A DNA stretch of 64,000 nt, from the NCBI RefSeq assembly GCF_001641125.1, contig NZ_LWLP01000001.1, forward strand, positions 1,573,080 through 1,637,079, read 5' to 3'. Below, piece by piece: positions 49,583 through 58,947 of this stretch (position 1 is its first letter; each line of letters opens with the position of its first letter). The notes beneath the pieces are model-generated. The model saw nothing but the letters and a program-made list of their open reading frames with translations, searched no databases and had not been told where the DNA came from. The stretch is from Arthrobacter sp. OY3WO11 (GTDB lineage Bacteria > Actinomycetota > Actinomycetes > Actinomycetales > Micrococcaceae). The translations under genes and the position numbers were made by a program.

Positions 49583-51795
49583 GAGGCCTCCGTCGTTTGA
49601 AGCACGTGGGTGGAAAGGGACGCGGCTACGGGCCGGACCCATACGGTGTTGAACTTGAACTCCGGCATCCCGGAGATGGGGTCCGTGGCCGCTTCCGTGA
49701 GGCGGTTCGCACTCTCAAGTTCGGAGAAGTGGAACGGCAGGAAGACGGTTTCGGGACGGATGGCGGTGCTGAGCTGCGCCCGGCACTCCACCTCGCCGCG
49801 CTCGTTGGCCACGGACACGAGCGCCCCTTCGGTGATGCCCATCGACGCCGCAGCTGCCGGGTGGATTTGCACTCTTGCTTCCGGCTGCGCCGCCAGCAGC
49901 TCCGACACCCGCCGGGTCTGCGCGCCGGACTGGTAGTGCTCCAGGAGGCGGCCGGTGATGAGGGTCATGGTTTTCGCGGCGGTGCCATCCCCTGTAGGGG
50001 GCGCAGCAGGAGTACGACGGCGGCGCGGCGTCACCGGGGTCATCACGGCTTTGCCGTCCGGGTGCGCGAACCGGTCCTGGAACAGCCGCGGTGTTCCCTG
50101 GCTGCCGGCGGGGTAGGGCCAGTAGGCGGCTTCGCCGCGGTCCAGCATGGCGTAGTCGATCCCGGAGTAGTCCGCCAGGCCGCCGGCGGAGGCCAGCCGG
50201 AGTTCCTCGAACACGGTCTCTGGGTCCTCGCTGTAGGTGGACGGGGCATCAAGGGCTTCGGCCAGCCGCGCCATGATCCACAGCTCACTGCGGGCACCGG
50301 CTGGCGGAGTGAGGGCCCGGCGGCGGCGCAGCACGCGGCCTTCGAGGTTGGTGAGTGTGCCCTCTTCCTCCGCCCATTGGAGGACGGGAAGGATGAGGTC
50401 CGCCTCAGCGGCCGTCTCGGACATAAAGAAGTCGCACACCATCAGGAAGTCCAGGCTCCGGAGCCCTTTGATCACAGCGTTGGCATCGGGGGAGGCCACG
50501 GCGATGTTGGAGGCGTGGACAAAAAGGCAGCGGACGCCGTCGGGCTTGCCCAGCGACTTCAACAGCTGCACGGCCGGCAGCCCCGGCCCGGGAATGAGGT
50601 CCTCCTCCACGCCCCAGACCTTGGCCACGTGGGCGCGGGCGGCGGGGTCTGTGATCTTGCGGTAGCCGGGGAGCTGGTCGGACTTCTGGCCGTGCTCGCG
50701 CCCGCCCTGCCCGTTGCCCTGGCCGGTCAGGGTGCCGTAGCCGCTCCGGGCCGAGCCGGGCAGGCCCAGCAGAAGGCTGAGGTTGATCGCTGCCGTGGCG
50801 GTGTCGGTGCCGTCCACGTGCTGTTCCACGCCGCGGCCGGTGAGGATGTAGCTGCCGCCTTCGCGGGCGCCGCGGGCCAGCCGGCGGGCCGTTTCGCGGA
50901 TGAGGTCAGCCGGGACGCCGGTGAGGGACTGGACCCGTTCCGGCCAGAAGGAGTTGACGCTGCGGGCTACGGCACTGTAGCCGGAGGTGCGTTCAGCGAG
51001 GTACGAGGTATCCACCAGGTTCTCGTGGATGACCACGTGGGAGATGCCCAGGAGGAGGGTGAGGTCGGTGCCTGGAAGGGGCTGGAGGTGGAGGCCGCCG
51101 CCGTCAGCCGTGAAGGCGGCTGTGGCGGAGCGGCGCGGATCCACCACGATCAGCCCGCCGGCGTCGCGCGTTCCCTTGAGGTGCTGCACGAACGGCGGCA
51201 TGGTTTCCGCCACGTTGGAGCCGAGCATCAGGATGGTGCTGGCGGTGTCCAGCGCTTCGAGGGGGAAGGGGAGCCCGCGGTCAACGCCGAAGGCCCGCAT
51301 TCCGGCCGCTGCGGCCGAAGACATGCAGAACCGGCCGTTGTAGTCGATGCGGGAGGTGCCAAGGGCCAGCCGGGCGAACTTGCCCAGCATGTAGGCCTTT
51401 TCGTTGGTGAGGCCGCCGCCGCCGAACACGCCGACGGCGTCGGCACCGTAGCGGGCGCGGGCGTCCTTCACGGCGGACACGGCGAGGTCCAGGGCCTGGT
51501 CCCAGCTGATGGGCCGGTGGACGCCGTCGGGGCCCTTCAGGAGCGGCTCCGTGATTCGCCCTGGGTGGTTCAGGAGGGTGGCCGACGTCCAGCCTTTGCG
51601 GCACAGGCCGCCGCGGTTGGTGGGGAAGTCCCGGCCGCTGACTTCGAGGGGTGCCGCCAGGGGTATTCCGGGGTCAGTTCCTGGCACGGGGACTGACCCC
51701 GGCTGGGAAGCCGGGGCCAGTGCCGTGGGAGACGTGAGCGTCATGGCGCACTGCAGGGCGCAGTAAGGGCAGTGCGTGTCGGCGCTTTTGGTCAT
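49579..51795 (-). CDS. nasA: Assimilatory nitrate reductase, molybdopterin catalytic subunit
   Basis: A 738-residue molybdopterin guanine dinucleotide enzyme that reduces nitrate to nitrite. The N-terminal [4Fe-4S] ligands are in [10 protein letters not shown]...GGLCRKGW. The domain continues with [86 protein letters not shown], and the MGD-binding C-terminal region ([18 protein letters not shown]). A Cys within RFCMSSA fits the Mo-ligand position. The ATG at 51795 is one base after the transporter stop. The symbol follows usage in actinobacteria and could also be nasC. Confidence 0.93.
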   Translation of the reverse strand: MTKSADTHCPYCALQCAMTLTSPTALAPASQPGSVPVPGTDPGIPLAAPLEVSGRDFPTNRGGLCRKGWTSATLLNHPGRITEPLLKGPDGVHRPISWDQALDLAVSAVKDARARYGADAVGVFGGGGLTNEKAYMLGKFARLALGTSRIDYNGRFCMSSAAAAGMRAFGVDRGLPFPLEALDTASTILMLGSNVAETMPPFVQHLKGTRDAGGLIVVDPRRSATAAFTADGGGLHLQPLPGTDLTLLLGISHVVIHENLVDTSYLAERTSGYSAVARSVNSFWPERVQSLTGVPADLIRETARRLARGAREGGSYILTGRGVEQHVDGTDTATAAINLSLLLGLPGSARSGYGTLTGQGNGQGGREHGQKSDQLPGYRKITDPAARAHVAKVWGVEEDLIPGPGLPAVQLLKSLGKPDGVRCLFVHASNIAVASPDANAVIKGLRSLDFLMVCDFFMSETAAEADLILPVLQWAEEEGTLTNLEGRVLRRRRALTPPAGARSELWIMARLAEALDAPSTYSEDPETVFEELRLASAGGLADYSGIDYAMLDRGEAAYWPYPAGSQGTPRLFQDRFAHPDGKAVMTPVTPRRRRTPAAPPTGDGTAAKTMTLITGRLLEHYQSGAQTRRVSELLAAQPEARVQIHPAAAASMGITEGALVSVANERGEVECRAQLSTAIRPETVFLPFHFSELESANRLTEAATDPISGMPEFKFNTVWVRPVAASLSTHVLQTTEAS

Positions 51796-51796
51796 G

Positions 51797-53269
51797 TTAG
51801 ACGTGTCCCATCGCATTTCGGTTGGCGTTGCGGATGTAGCAGGCCCAGCACACAACCAGCATCAGGACGTACGCCCCGACGAAGCCGTAGAAGGCGGGGG
51901 TATACGAGCCGCTGGACGAGTTGGAGGCGTTCAGCACCTGCGGGATGACGAACCCGCCGTAGGCGCCGATGGCGGAGATGAGGCCCAGGGCGGAGGAAGC
52001 GAGGCGCTGGGTGGCCACCGAGCTGGCACCGTTCCGGGCAGCCCGGCTGTTCGTGGCGAAGATGATGGGAATCATCCGGTAGGTGGCGCCGTTTCCGAAG
52101 CCGCTGGCGGTGAAGAGCATCAGGAAGAGGACCAGGAAGAGCCAGAAGTTCTTCAGCGGCAGGGTCCAGATCATGGTGAGGGTGATGACAGCCATGGCGG
52201 CGAAGGCGGCCACGGTCATGCGGGCGCCGCCCATCCGGTCAGCCATGCGTCCGCCGTACGGGCGGGCCAGGGAGCCCACCAGCGGGCCGAGGAAGGCCAG
52301 GGACAGTGCCACGGTGCCCACTCCGATGGAGGAGAAAGCCGGGAAGTAGTCCTTGATCAGCTTGGGGAAGACACCGGCGAAGCCGATGAAGGAGCCGAAC
52401 GTGCCGATGTATAGCAGCGCCATGATCCACAGGTGCGGTTCCTTCAGTGCTGCAATCGAGCCGGCCACGTCGCCCTTGGCGCTGGTGAGGTTGTCCATGA
52501 ACTTCCAGGCACCGAAGGCGGCGATCAGGATGAACGGGACCCACATCCAGCCGGCCAGCGGCAGGTTGACAGTGCCCACGGCGAGGAGGGTGATGGCGAT
52601 CGGGACAGCCAGCTGTGCCACGGCTGCACCCATGTTGCCGCCGGCGGCGTTCAGGCCCAGGGCCCAGCCCTTTTCGCGGGCGGGGTAGAAGAAGGTGATG
52701 TTGGCCATGGAGCTGGCGAAGTTGCCGCCGCCGAAGCCTGCCAGGGCGGCCACCAGGAGCATGACGCCGAAGGGGGTTTCCGGGTTGGAGACACACAGGG
52801 CCAGGCCGATGGAGGGGATCAGGAGCAGCAGGGCGGACACGATGGTCCAGTTGCGGCCGCCGAAGCGGGGGACCATGAAGGTGTAGGGGATGCGCAGGGT
52901 GGCGCCCACCAGGCTGGGCATGGAGATCAGCCAGAAGATTTCTGAGGTGGAGAAGGTGAAGCCCGCTGCGGGGAGCTGGACCACCACGATGGACCAGAGC
53001 TGCCATACGACAAAGCCGAGGAATTCGGCGAAGATTGACCAGTTCAGGTTGCGGCGCGCAATGGAGCGGCCTGCGGTTTCCCACTGTTCCTTGTTCTCGG
53101 CATCCCAGTTGGCGATCCAGCGGCCGGGGCGGAATTCAAGGGCGGGGGCGTCTGTGGTGCGGGTAGGGCCGGGCTGTGCGCTGGCGGATGGGGCGGTTCC
53201 GGGCATCGCGGAGTCTTCGAGATCAAGGGAACTTCCGGTGCGGGCATCGGCGGTGCGGTCAACAGTCAC
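51797..53269 (-). CDS. narK: NarK-type nitrate/nitrite MFS transporter
   Basis: A 490-residue MFS protein with 12 hydrophobic segments between residues ~80 and 485. The nitrate-porter signatures GFGGGNFASSMANITFFYPAREKGWALGLNAAGGNMG (~175-211) and GNGATYRMIPIIFA (~400) are clear. The N-terminal ~65 residues are a hydrophilic extension (PGRWIANWDAENKEQWETAGRSIARRN) usual for this group. First gene of the narK-nasA-nasB operon; it would import nitrate or exchange nitrate and nitrite. The GTG start at 53269 has AGGAGG upstream. Confidence 0.94.
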   Translation of the reverse strand: MTVDRTADARTGSSLDLEDSAMPGTAPSASAQPGPTRTTDAPALEFRPGRWIANWDAENKEQWETAGRSIARRNLNWSIFAEFLGFVVWQLWSIVVVQLPAAGFTFSTSEIFWLISMPSLVGATLRIPYTFMVPRFGGRNWTIVSALLLLIPSIGLALCVSNPETPFGVMLLVAALAGFGGGNFASSMANITFFYPAREKGWALGLNAAGGNMGAAVAQLAVPIAITLLAVGTVNLPLAGWMWVPFILIAAFGAWKFMDNLTSAKGDVAGSIAALKEPHLWIMALLYIGTFGSFIGFAGVFPKLIKDYFPAFSSIGVGTVALSLAFLGPLVGSLARPYGGRMADRMGGARMTVAAFAAMAVITLTMIWTLPLKNFWLFLVLFLMLFTASGFGNGATYRMIPIIFATNSRAARNGASSVATQRLASSALGLISAIGAYGGFVIPQVLNASNSSSGSYTPAFYGFVGAYVLMLVVCWACYIRNANRNAMGHV

Positions 53270-53318
53270 GGGGTACCTCCTTCTGGGGGATGTTGTTCCT
53301 CCAAGGTAGGGAAGCCGC

Positions 53319-53356
53319 GTTTCATGGACGGACGCCCTGTGTTAACGCGCTGTGAC
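53319..53356 (-). promoter_or_regulatory. GlnR-like operator upstream of narK
   Basis: On the minus strand GTCAC, TTAAC and GAAAC occupy three of four positions at 11-base register (plus-strand GTGAC at 53352, GTTAA at 53341 and GTTTC at 53319; the slot at 53330 is degenerate). This matches the GlnR box layout found ahead of nirB. It lies 50-87 bases before the narK start. Confidence 0.65.
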
Positions 53357-53426
53357 ATTTGCCTATCGGCGGGCTTCGGCAGGCGTGAGGCGGCCGCCAG
53401 GACCACAGAATGAGACGCACCACACA

Positions 53427-53475
53427 GGTCCGCATACTGGACCTTTCGTCCATTGACTGGACGGGGGGAACTAAT
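53427..53475 (+). promoter_or_regulatory. Operator array and promoter of the MHS transporter
   Basis: GGTCC (53427) and GGACC (53439) form one inverted repeat, TGGAC (53438) and GTCCA (53448) a second, and TGGAC recurs at 53458. TTGACT at 53453 and TATTGA about 16 bases later form a possible promoter. The repeated half-sites look like a dimeric regulator's binding array, possibly GntR- or IclR-type. Confidence 0.45.
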
Positions 53476-53545
53476 ATTGAACTCTGACTATTTCGAGCCG
53501 TTCCCTTACCCCGGGTCCGGCCAGTCCTCACGAAAGCGTTTACCT

Positions 53546-54955
53546 ATGTCATCCACCCATACCTCCACGGTGTCCGGGTCCCAGCCGGTGAACTCACGCG
53601 GACGCGTGATCGTCGCCAGCCTGATCGGCACCACGGTCGAGTTCTACGACTTCTACGTCTACGCCACCGCCGCGGTGCTCGTTTTCCCGCAGCTGTTCTT
53701 CCCCAACCAGAACGAAACCACCCAGCTCCTGAGCTCGTTCGCCGTGTTCGGCGTGGCCTTCGTCGCCCGCCCCCTCGGCTCGATCGTCTTCGGCCACTTC
53801 GGCGACAAGTTCGGCCGCAAGGGCACCCTGGTGGCTTCCCTCCTGACCATGGGTATTGCCACCTTCCTGATCGGCTGCCTGCCCACCGCGCTGGTTCCTG
53901 GCTGGGCGTTCTGGGCTCCGGCCCTGCTGGTGGTCATGCGGTTCGCCCAGGGCCTGGCCCTGGGTGGTGAATGGAGCGGCGCCGCGCTGCTGGCCACGGA
54001 GAACGCCCCGGCCAACAAGCGCGCCATCTACGGGACCTTCCCGCAGCTGGGCGCCCCCATCGGCTTCATCATCGCCAACGTGATCTTCCTGGTGTTCAGC
54101 TACTCGCTCTCTCCGGCTGACTTCCAGGCCTGGGGCTGGCGCGTGCCGTTCCTGCTCAGCGCCGTCATGGTGATCATCGGCCTGTACGTCCGCCTGAAGC
54201 TGATCGAAACGCCTGCCTTCACCAAGGTGATCGAGTCCAACGAGGTGGCCAAGCTGCCGCTGGGCCGGGTGTTCAAGACCAGCTGGCGCCAGCTCATCCT
54301 GGGCACGTTCATCATGCTCGCCACGTACGTGCTCTTCTACCTGATGACCACCTTCACCCTCACCTATGGCACCCGTCCCGCCACGCTGGACGCTGCCAGG
54401 GCCGCGGCTGAAAAGGCCGGAAAGCCGATGTCGGAAGCGGCCGCCGCGGCGTTCGTCCCCGGCCTGGGCTACACCCGCAACGACTTCCTGTGGATGCTGA
54501 TTGCCGGCGTCGTCTTCTTCGGCATCTTCACTCTCGTGTCCGGACCGCTGGCCGAGAAGTACGGCCGCCGCAAGATGCTCCTAACCGTCACCGGCGGGAT
54601 CTTCGTCTTCGGCCTGCTCTTCGTCCCGCTGTTCAGTGGCGGATTCGTCGGCACCATGGCGCTCCTGGTGATCGGCTTCTCCCTGATGGGCCTGACGTTC
54701 GGGCCGATGGGTGCACTGCTGCCCGAACTGTTCCCCACCAACGTCCGGTACACCGGGTCGGCAGTGAGCTACAACTTCTCCAGCATCCTGGGCGCAGCGG
54801 TGGCCCCCTTCATCGCCGTCGCGCTGTGGGAACTCGCTGACGGCAGCCCCGTCCTGGTGGGCGTCTACCTGACCTCAATGGCCGTGCTGACGCTCATTGC
54901 CCTGTTCGTGAGCAAGGAAACCCGCGACCTGGACTACGAGAACAACGTGGCCTAG
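53546..54955 (+). CDS. MHS-family MFS transporter (metabolite:H+ symporter)
   Basis: A 469-residue transporter with 12 hydrophobic segments. MHS signatures are GTTVEFYDFYVYATAAVLVFPQLFFP (~20-45), RPLGSIVFGHFGDKFGRKGTLV (~75-96), RFAQGLALGGEWSGAALLATENAP, GLYVRLKLIETPAF and RRKMLLTVTGG. Relatives carry dicarboxylates, shikimate, betaine or similar. The ATG at 53546 is used because the open frame upstream (from 53453) lies over the operator region. A terminator follows. No catabolic genes adjoin to name the substrate. Confidence 0.9.
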   Translation: MSSTHTSTVSGSQPVNSRGRVIVASLIGTTVEFYDFYVYATAAVLVFPQLFFPNQNETTQLLSSFAVFGVAFVARPLGSIVFGHFGDKFGRKGTLVASLLTMGIATFLIGCLPTALVPGWAFWAPALLVVMRFAQGLALGGEWSGAALLATENAPANKRAIYGTFPQLGAPIGFIIANVIFLVFSYSLSPADFQAWGWRVPFLLSAVMVIIGLYVRLKLIETPAFTKVIESNEVAKLPLGRVFKTSWRQLILGTFIMLATYVLFYLMTTFTLTYGTRPATLDAARAAAEKAGKPMSEAAAAAFVPGLGYTRNDFLWMLIAGVVFFGIFTLVSGPLAEKYGRRKMLLTVTGGIFVFGLLFVPLFSGGFVGTMALLVIGFSLMGLTFGPMGALLPELFPTNVRYTGSAVSYNFSSILGAAVAPFIAVALWELADGSPVLVGVYLTSMAVLTLIALFVSKETRDLDYENNVA

Positions 54956-54994
54956 CAGCGCGGACTGTACGTTCCAGCCCGTTTCGTGGCTGCG

Positions 54995-55041
54995 GTGCCC
55001 GGTGCGTTCCCCGTCAACAGGGGCGTGCGCCGGGCACTTTT
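54995..55041 (+). terminator. Terminator after the MHS transporter
   Basis: A long GC-rich hairpin, outer arms GTGCCCGG and CCGGGCAC with inner CCCC/GGGG, is followed by TTTT. Confidence 0.8.
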
Positions 55042-55105
55042 GTGCCCGGGCCGGGGCAAGTGGGCGGGAACGCACGACGTCGGCGCTTCGGGGCCGTCCG
55101 CGGTG

Positions 55106-55837
55106 TCACCGGGCGTAGCGGTCCACGAAATTCCGCAGCACCTTCATGGGTTCGGTGACGGTGAACTGCCGGGCGTCCTCCATCAGGTCTTCAGCCGATT
55201 CCGGCGGGAAGTAGCCAGCGTGGCGGTAGATATCGATGCGGGTGATGAGGCCGTCCACGTCCAGTTCAGGGTGGAACTGCGTGGCGTACAGATTCGTCCG
55301 GATCCGGAACATGTGCACCGGGCAGGCCGCGGAGCGTGCAAGCAGCACGGCGTGGGGCGGCAGGGCGGTACAGGCCTCCTTGTGGCCGGTGAAGGCGCTG
55401 AAGGTGCGGGGCATCCCCTTCAGGACCGGGTCCTCGAGTCCCGCGTCCGTGAGCTCTATCTCCACTCCGCCCAGCGGTTCACCGTAGGTCCTGTCGATGA
55501 CGGCGCCCTGGTGCGTCCCGAGGGTGCCTACGCCGTAGCATGCGCCCAGGAACGGGAAGTCCCCGGCCACCAGCCCGTCCAGCAGCCCGGACAGCTCACG
55601 TTCCACCCTGTGCTGGACGGCTGATTTCTGTTCCGGTGGATCGCTGGAGGTGAAGGGGCTTCCGCCAACAATGACGCCCGAGTAGTCCGCAAGGTCCAGG
55701 TCCGGCAGTGGTGCAGCCTCCAGCCTCACGCGGTGCAGTTCCCGCTCTTCCAGGCCGCCATACCGCAGGTAGGCGTCGTATTCGTCGTCGGCGGCGGCGT
55801 CCTCGGCCCGGGAAGCCAGGAGCAGGAAAGGCAGCAT
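55106..55837 (-). CDS. Class I glutamine amidotransferase-like protein
   Basis: A 243-residue GATase1 domain protein similar to GMP synthase glutaminase subunits. The nucleophile elbow is FLGACYGVGTLGTHQG (about residues 96-111, Cys), the catalytic His/Glu pair is in TQFHPELDVDGL (about residue 190), and YSGVIVGGSPF is the early motif. No synthetase domain is attached. It is the last gene of a likely operon behind the acyl-CoA carboxylase and NTF2-like genes. The substrate is unknown. Confidence 0.88.
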   Translation of the reverse strand: MLPFLLLASRAEDAAADDEYDAYLRYGGLEERELHRVRLEAAPLPDLDLADYSGVIVGGSPFTSSDPPEQKSAVQHRVERELSGLLDGLVAGDFPFLGACYGVGTLGTHQGAVIDRTYGEPLGGVEIELTDAGLEDPVLKGMPRTFSAFTGHKEACTALPPHAVLLARSAACPVHMFRIRTNLYATQFHPELDVDGLITRIDIYRHAGYFPPESAEDLMEDARQFTVTEPMKVLRNFVDRYAR

Positions 55838-55868
55838 CTGCTAAGTGTGCCGGTTTGGGCCGGACCTG

Positions 55869-56306
55869 TCAGCTGGCCGGGGGCTGGGTGAGGGAGCGGC
55901 GCGACTGCGGGCGCGCGGCAGGGTCCGCGTGCCGGTGGACGAGCTTCCAGTAGCCTTCCTCGCGCCGGAAGATGCTGGTGACGCGGAGCGCAAACTCCTC
56001 CACGGCACTCCCGTCCAGGCGGGCGCGGAAGTGTTCGGTCTCCACCAGGTAGGCGGTATCCCGTGCGGTGTAGGACGTGATGGTGTCGAACCCCAGCATC
56101 TGGCCGTCCTGGAACTGCCGGGCAGCCTGGTCCAGCCTTGCCTCCACCTGCGCCCAGCCGCGGGCGATCCCGCCAAAGGGGTTGGCCAGTGTGACGTCGT
56201 CCAGCCGGGAATAGAGCTCCTTGACGGGCTCTGGATTGCCCCGGGTAATTTCGGGGACGGCCAGGTGGTACCGGCCCACTTCTTCCTGGAAACTGGGTGC
56301 GAGCAT
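55869..56306 (-). CDS. NTF2-like/DUF4440-type protein
   Basis: A 145-residue protein of cone-shaped NTF2 fold type: EITRGNPEPVKELYSRLDDVTLANPFGGIARGWAQVEARLDQAARQF, then ETEHFRARLDGSAVEEFALRVTSIFRREEGYWKLVHRHADP, the typical terminal strand. No catalytic assignment. It lies 15 bases after the carboxylase gene. Confidence 0.8.
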   Translation of the reverse strand: MLAPSFQEEVGRYHLAVPEITRGNPEPVKELYSRLDDVTLANPFGGIARGWAQVEARLDQAARQFQDGQMLGFDTITSYTARDTAYLVETEHFRARLDGSAVEEFALRVTSIFRREEGYWKLVHRHADPAARPQSRRSLTQPPAS

Positions 56307-56321
56307 GGGTGCCTCCGGCGC

Positions 56322-58139
<1,818 letters not shown>

Positions 58140-58192
58140 GGCGTCTCCTTCTTTCCTTCAGGGAGCCTAGCGCGGTTTTGAGGGTTCCGCCG

Positions 58193-58219
58193 ATATTACT
58201 TGCGGAATCCGCGTGTAAA
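58193..58219 (-). promoter_or_regulatory. Candidate promoter with palindromic spacer, carboxylase operon
   Basis: On the minus strand TTTACA (58219-58214) and TAATAT (58198-58193) are 15 bases apart, 54 bases ahead of the carboxylase start. The spacer contains the perfect 11-base palindrome GCGGATTCCGC (58202-58212), a candidate operator. Confidence 0.45.
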
Positions 58220-58293
58220 CCGGCCTAGCTTTGTAGGGAAGCTACAAGACCCTGCCAATTGCGGCGCTTTTGTTGCAGGCGGGGAAGGTGCCG

Positions 58294-58938
58294 TCAGCCG
58301 TGCCACAGGTCCGTGATGCGCACGTTCGCGGCGGCAAGCAGGCCCCGGAGCGTGGAGACCGAAAGCCCGACGACGGTGTGCGGGTCGCCGTCAACCTTCC
58401 GGATGAACGCACCGCCCAGGCCGTCGATGGTGAAGGAGCCCGCGCAGTGCAGCGGCTCGCCCGTGGCGATGTAGGCGTCGATTTCTGCCGGGTCCATCTC
58501 CAGGAAGGTGACCTCGGCCGAGGCCACCGTCCCGAGGGTGGCGCCGGTGCCGGCTCCTTCGCCGTCGTCGTCGGAACCCGTGTCCCGGCAGTCCACCAGC
58601 CAGTGGCCCGTATGCAGCACCCCGGCATTGCCGCTCATCCGCAGCATGCGCTCGCGGGCGACGGCGGCGGTATAGGGCTTGCCGTGCGCCTCGCCGTCGA
58701 ACTCGAACACAGAGTCGCAGCCCAGGACCAGCGCGCCCTCAGCTTCCGGAAGCGCCGCCACTGCCTCCGCCTTGGCCCGGGCCAGCAGCAGGGCGGTGTC
58801 GTGCGGGTCGGTGACGCCGTAGCGGGCCTGGACGGCGTCCTCGTCCACGTCGGACACCAGGATGGAGTGCCGGATGCCGGCCTCGGCCAGGAGCTTGGTG
58901 CGGGCGGGGGACTGGGATGCAAGAATCAGGCGGACCAC
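58294..58938 (-). CDS. maf: Maf-like nucleoside triphosphate pyrophosphatase
   Basis: A 214-residue Maf/YhdE protein that hydrolyses (modified) nucleoside triphosphates, mostly dTTP/UTP in this family. Motifs are LILASQSPARTKLLAEAGI at the start, GCDSVFEFDGEAHGKP (~75), and a C-terminal DGDPHTVVGLSV. A glycine/aspartate-rich insert (GSDDDGEGAGTG) lies at about residue 124. It lies nine bases downstream of the MMPL gene on the minus strand, upstream of the carboxylase operon. Confidence 0.93.
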   Translation of the reverse strand: MVRLILASQSPARTKLLAEAGIRHSILVSDVDEDAVQARYGVTDPHDTALLLARAKAEAVAALPEAEGALVLGCDSVFEFDGEAHGKPYTAAVARERMLRMSGNAGVLHTGHWLVDCRDTGSDDDGEGAGTGATLGTVASAEVTFLEMDPAEIDAYIATGEPLHCAGSFTIDGLGGAFIRKVDGDPHTVVGLSVSTLRGLLAAANVRITDLWHG

Positions 58939-58947
58939 AAATCCAGC

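Noticed and set aside
49597..51696. 699-residue plus-strand open frame opposite nasA
   Set aside because: Antisense of a molybdopterin oxidoreductase with all expected motifs.
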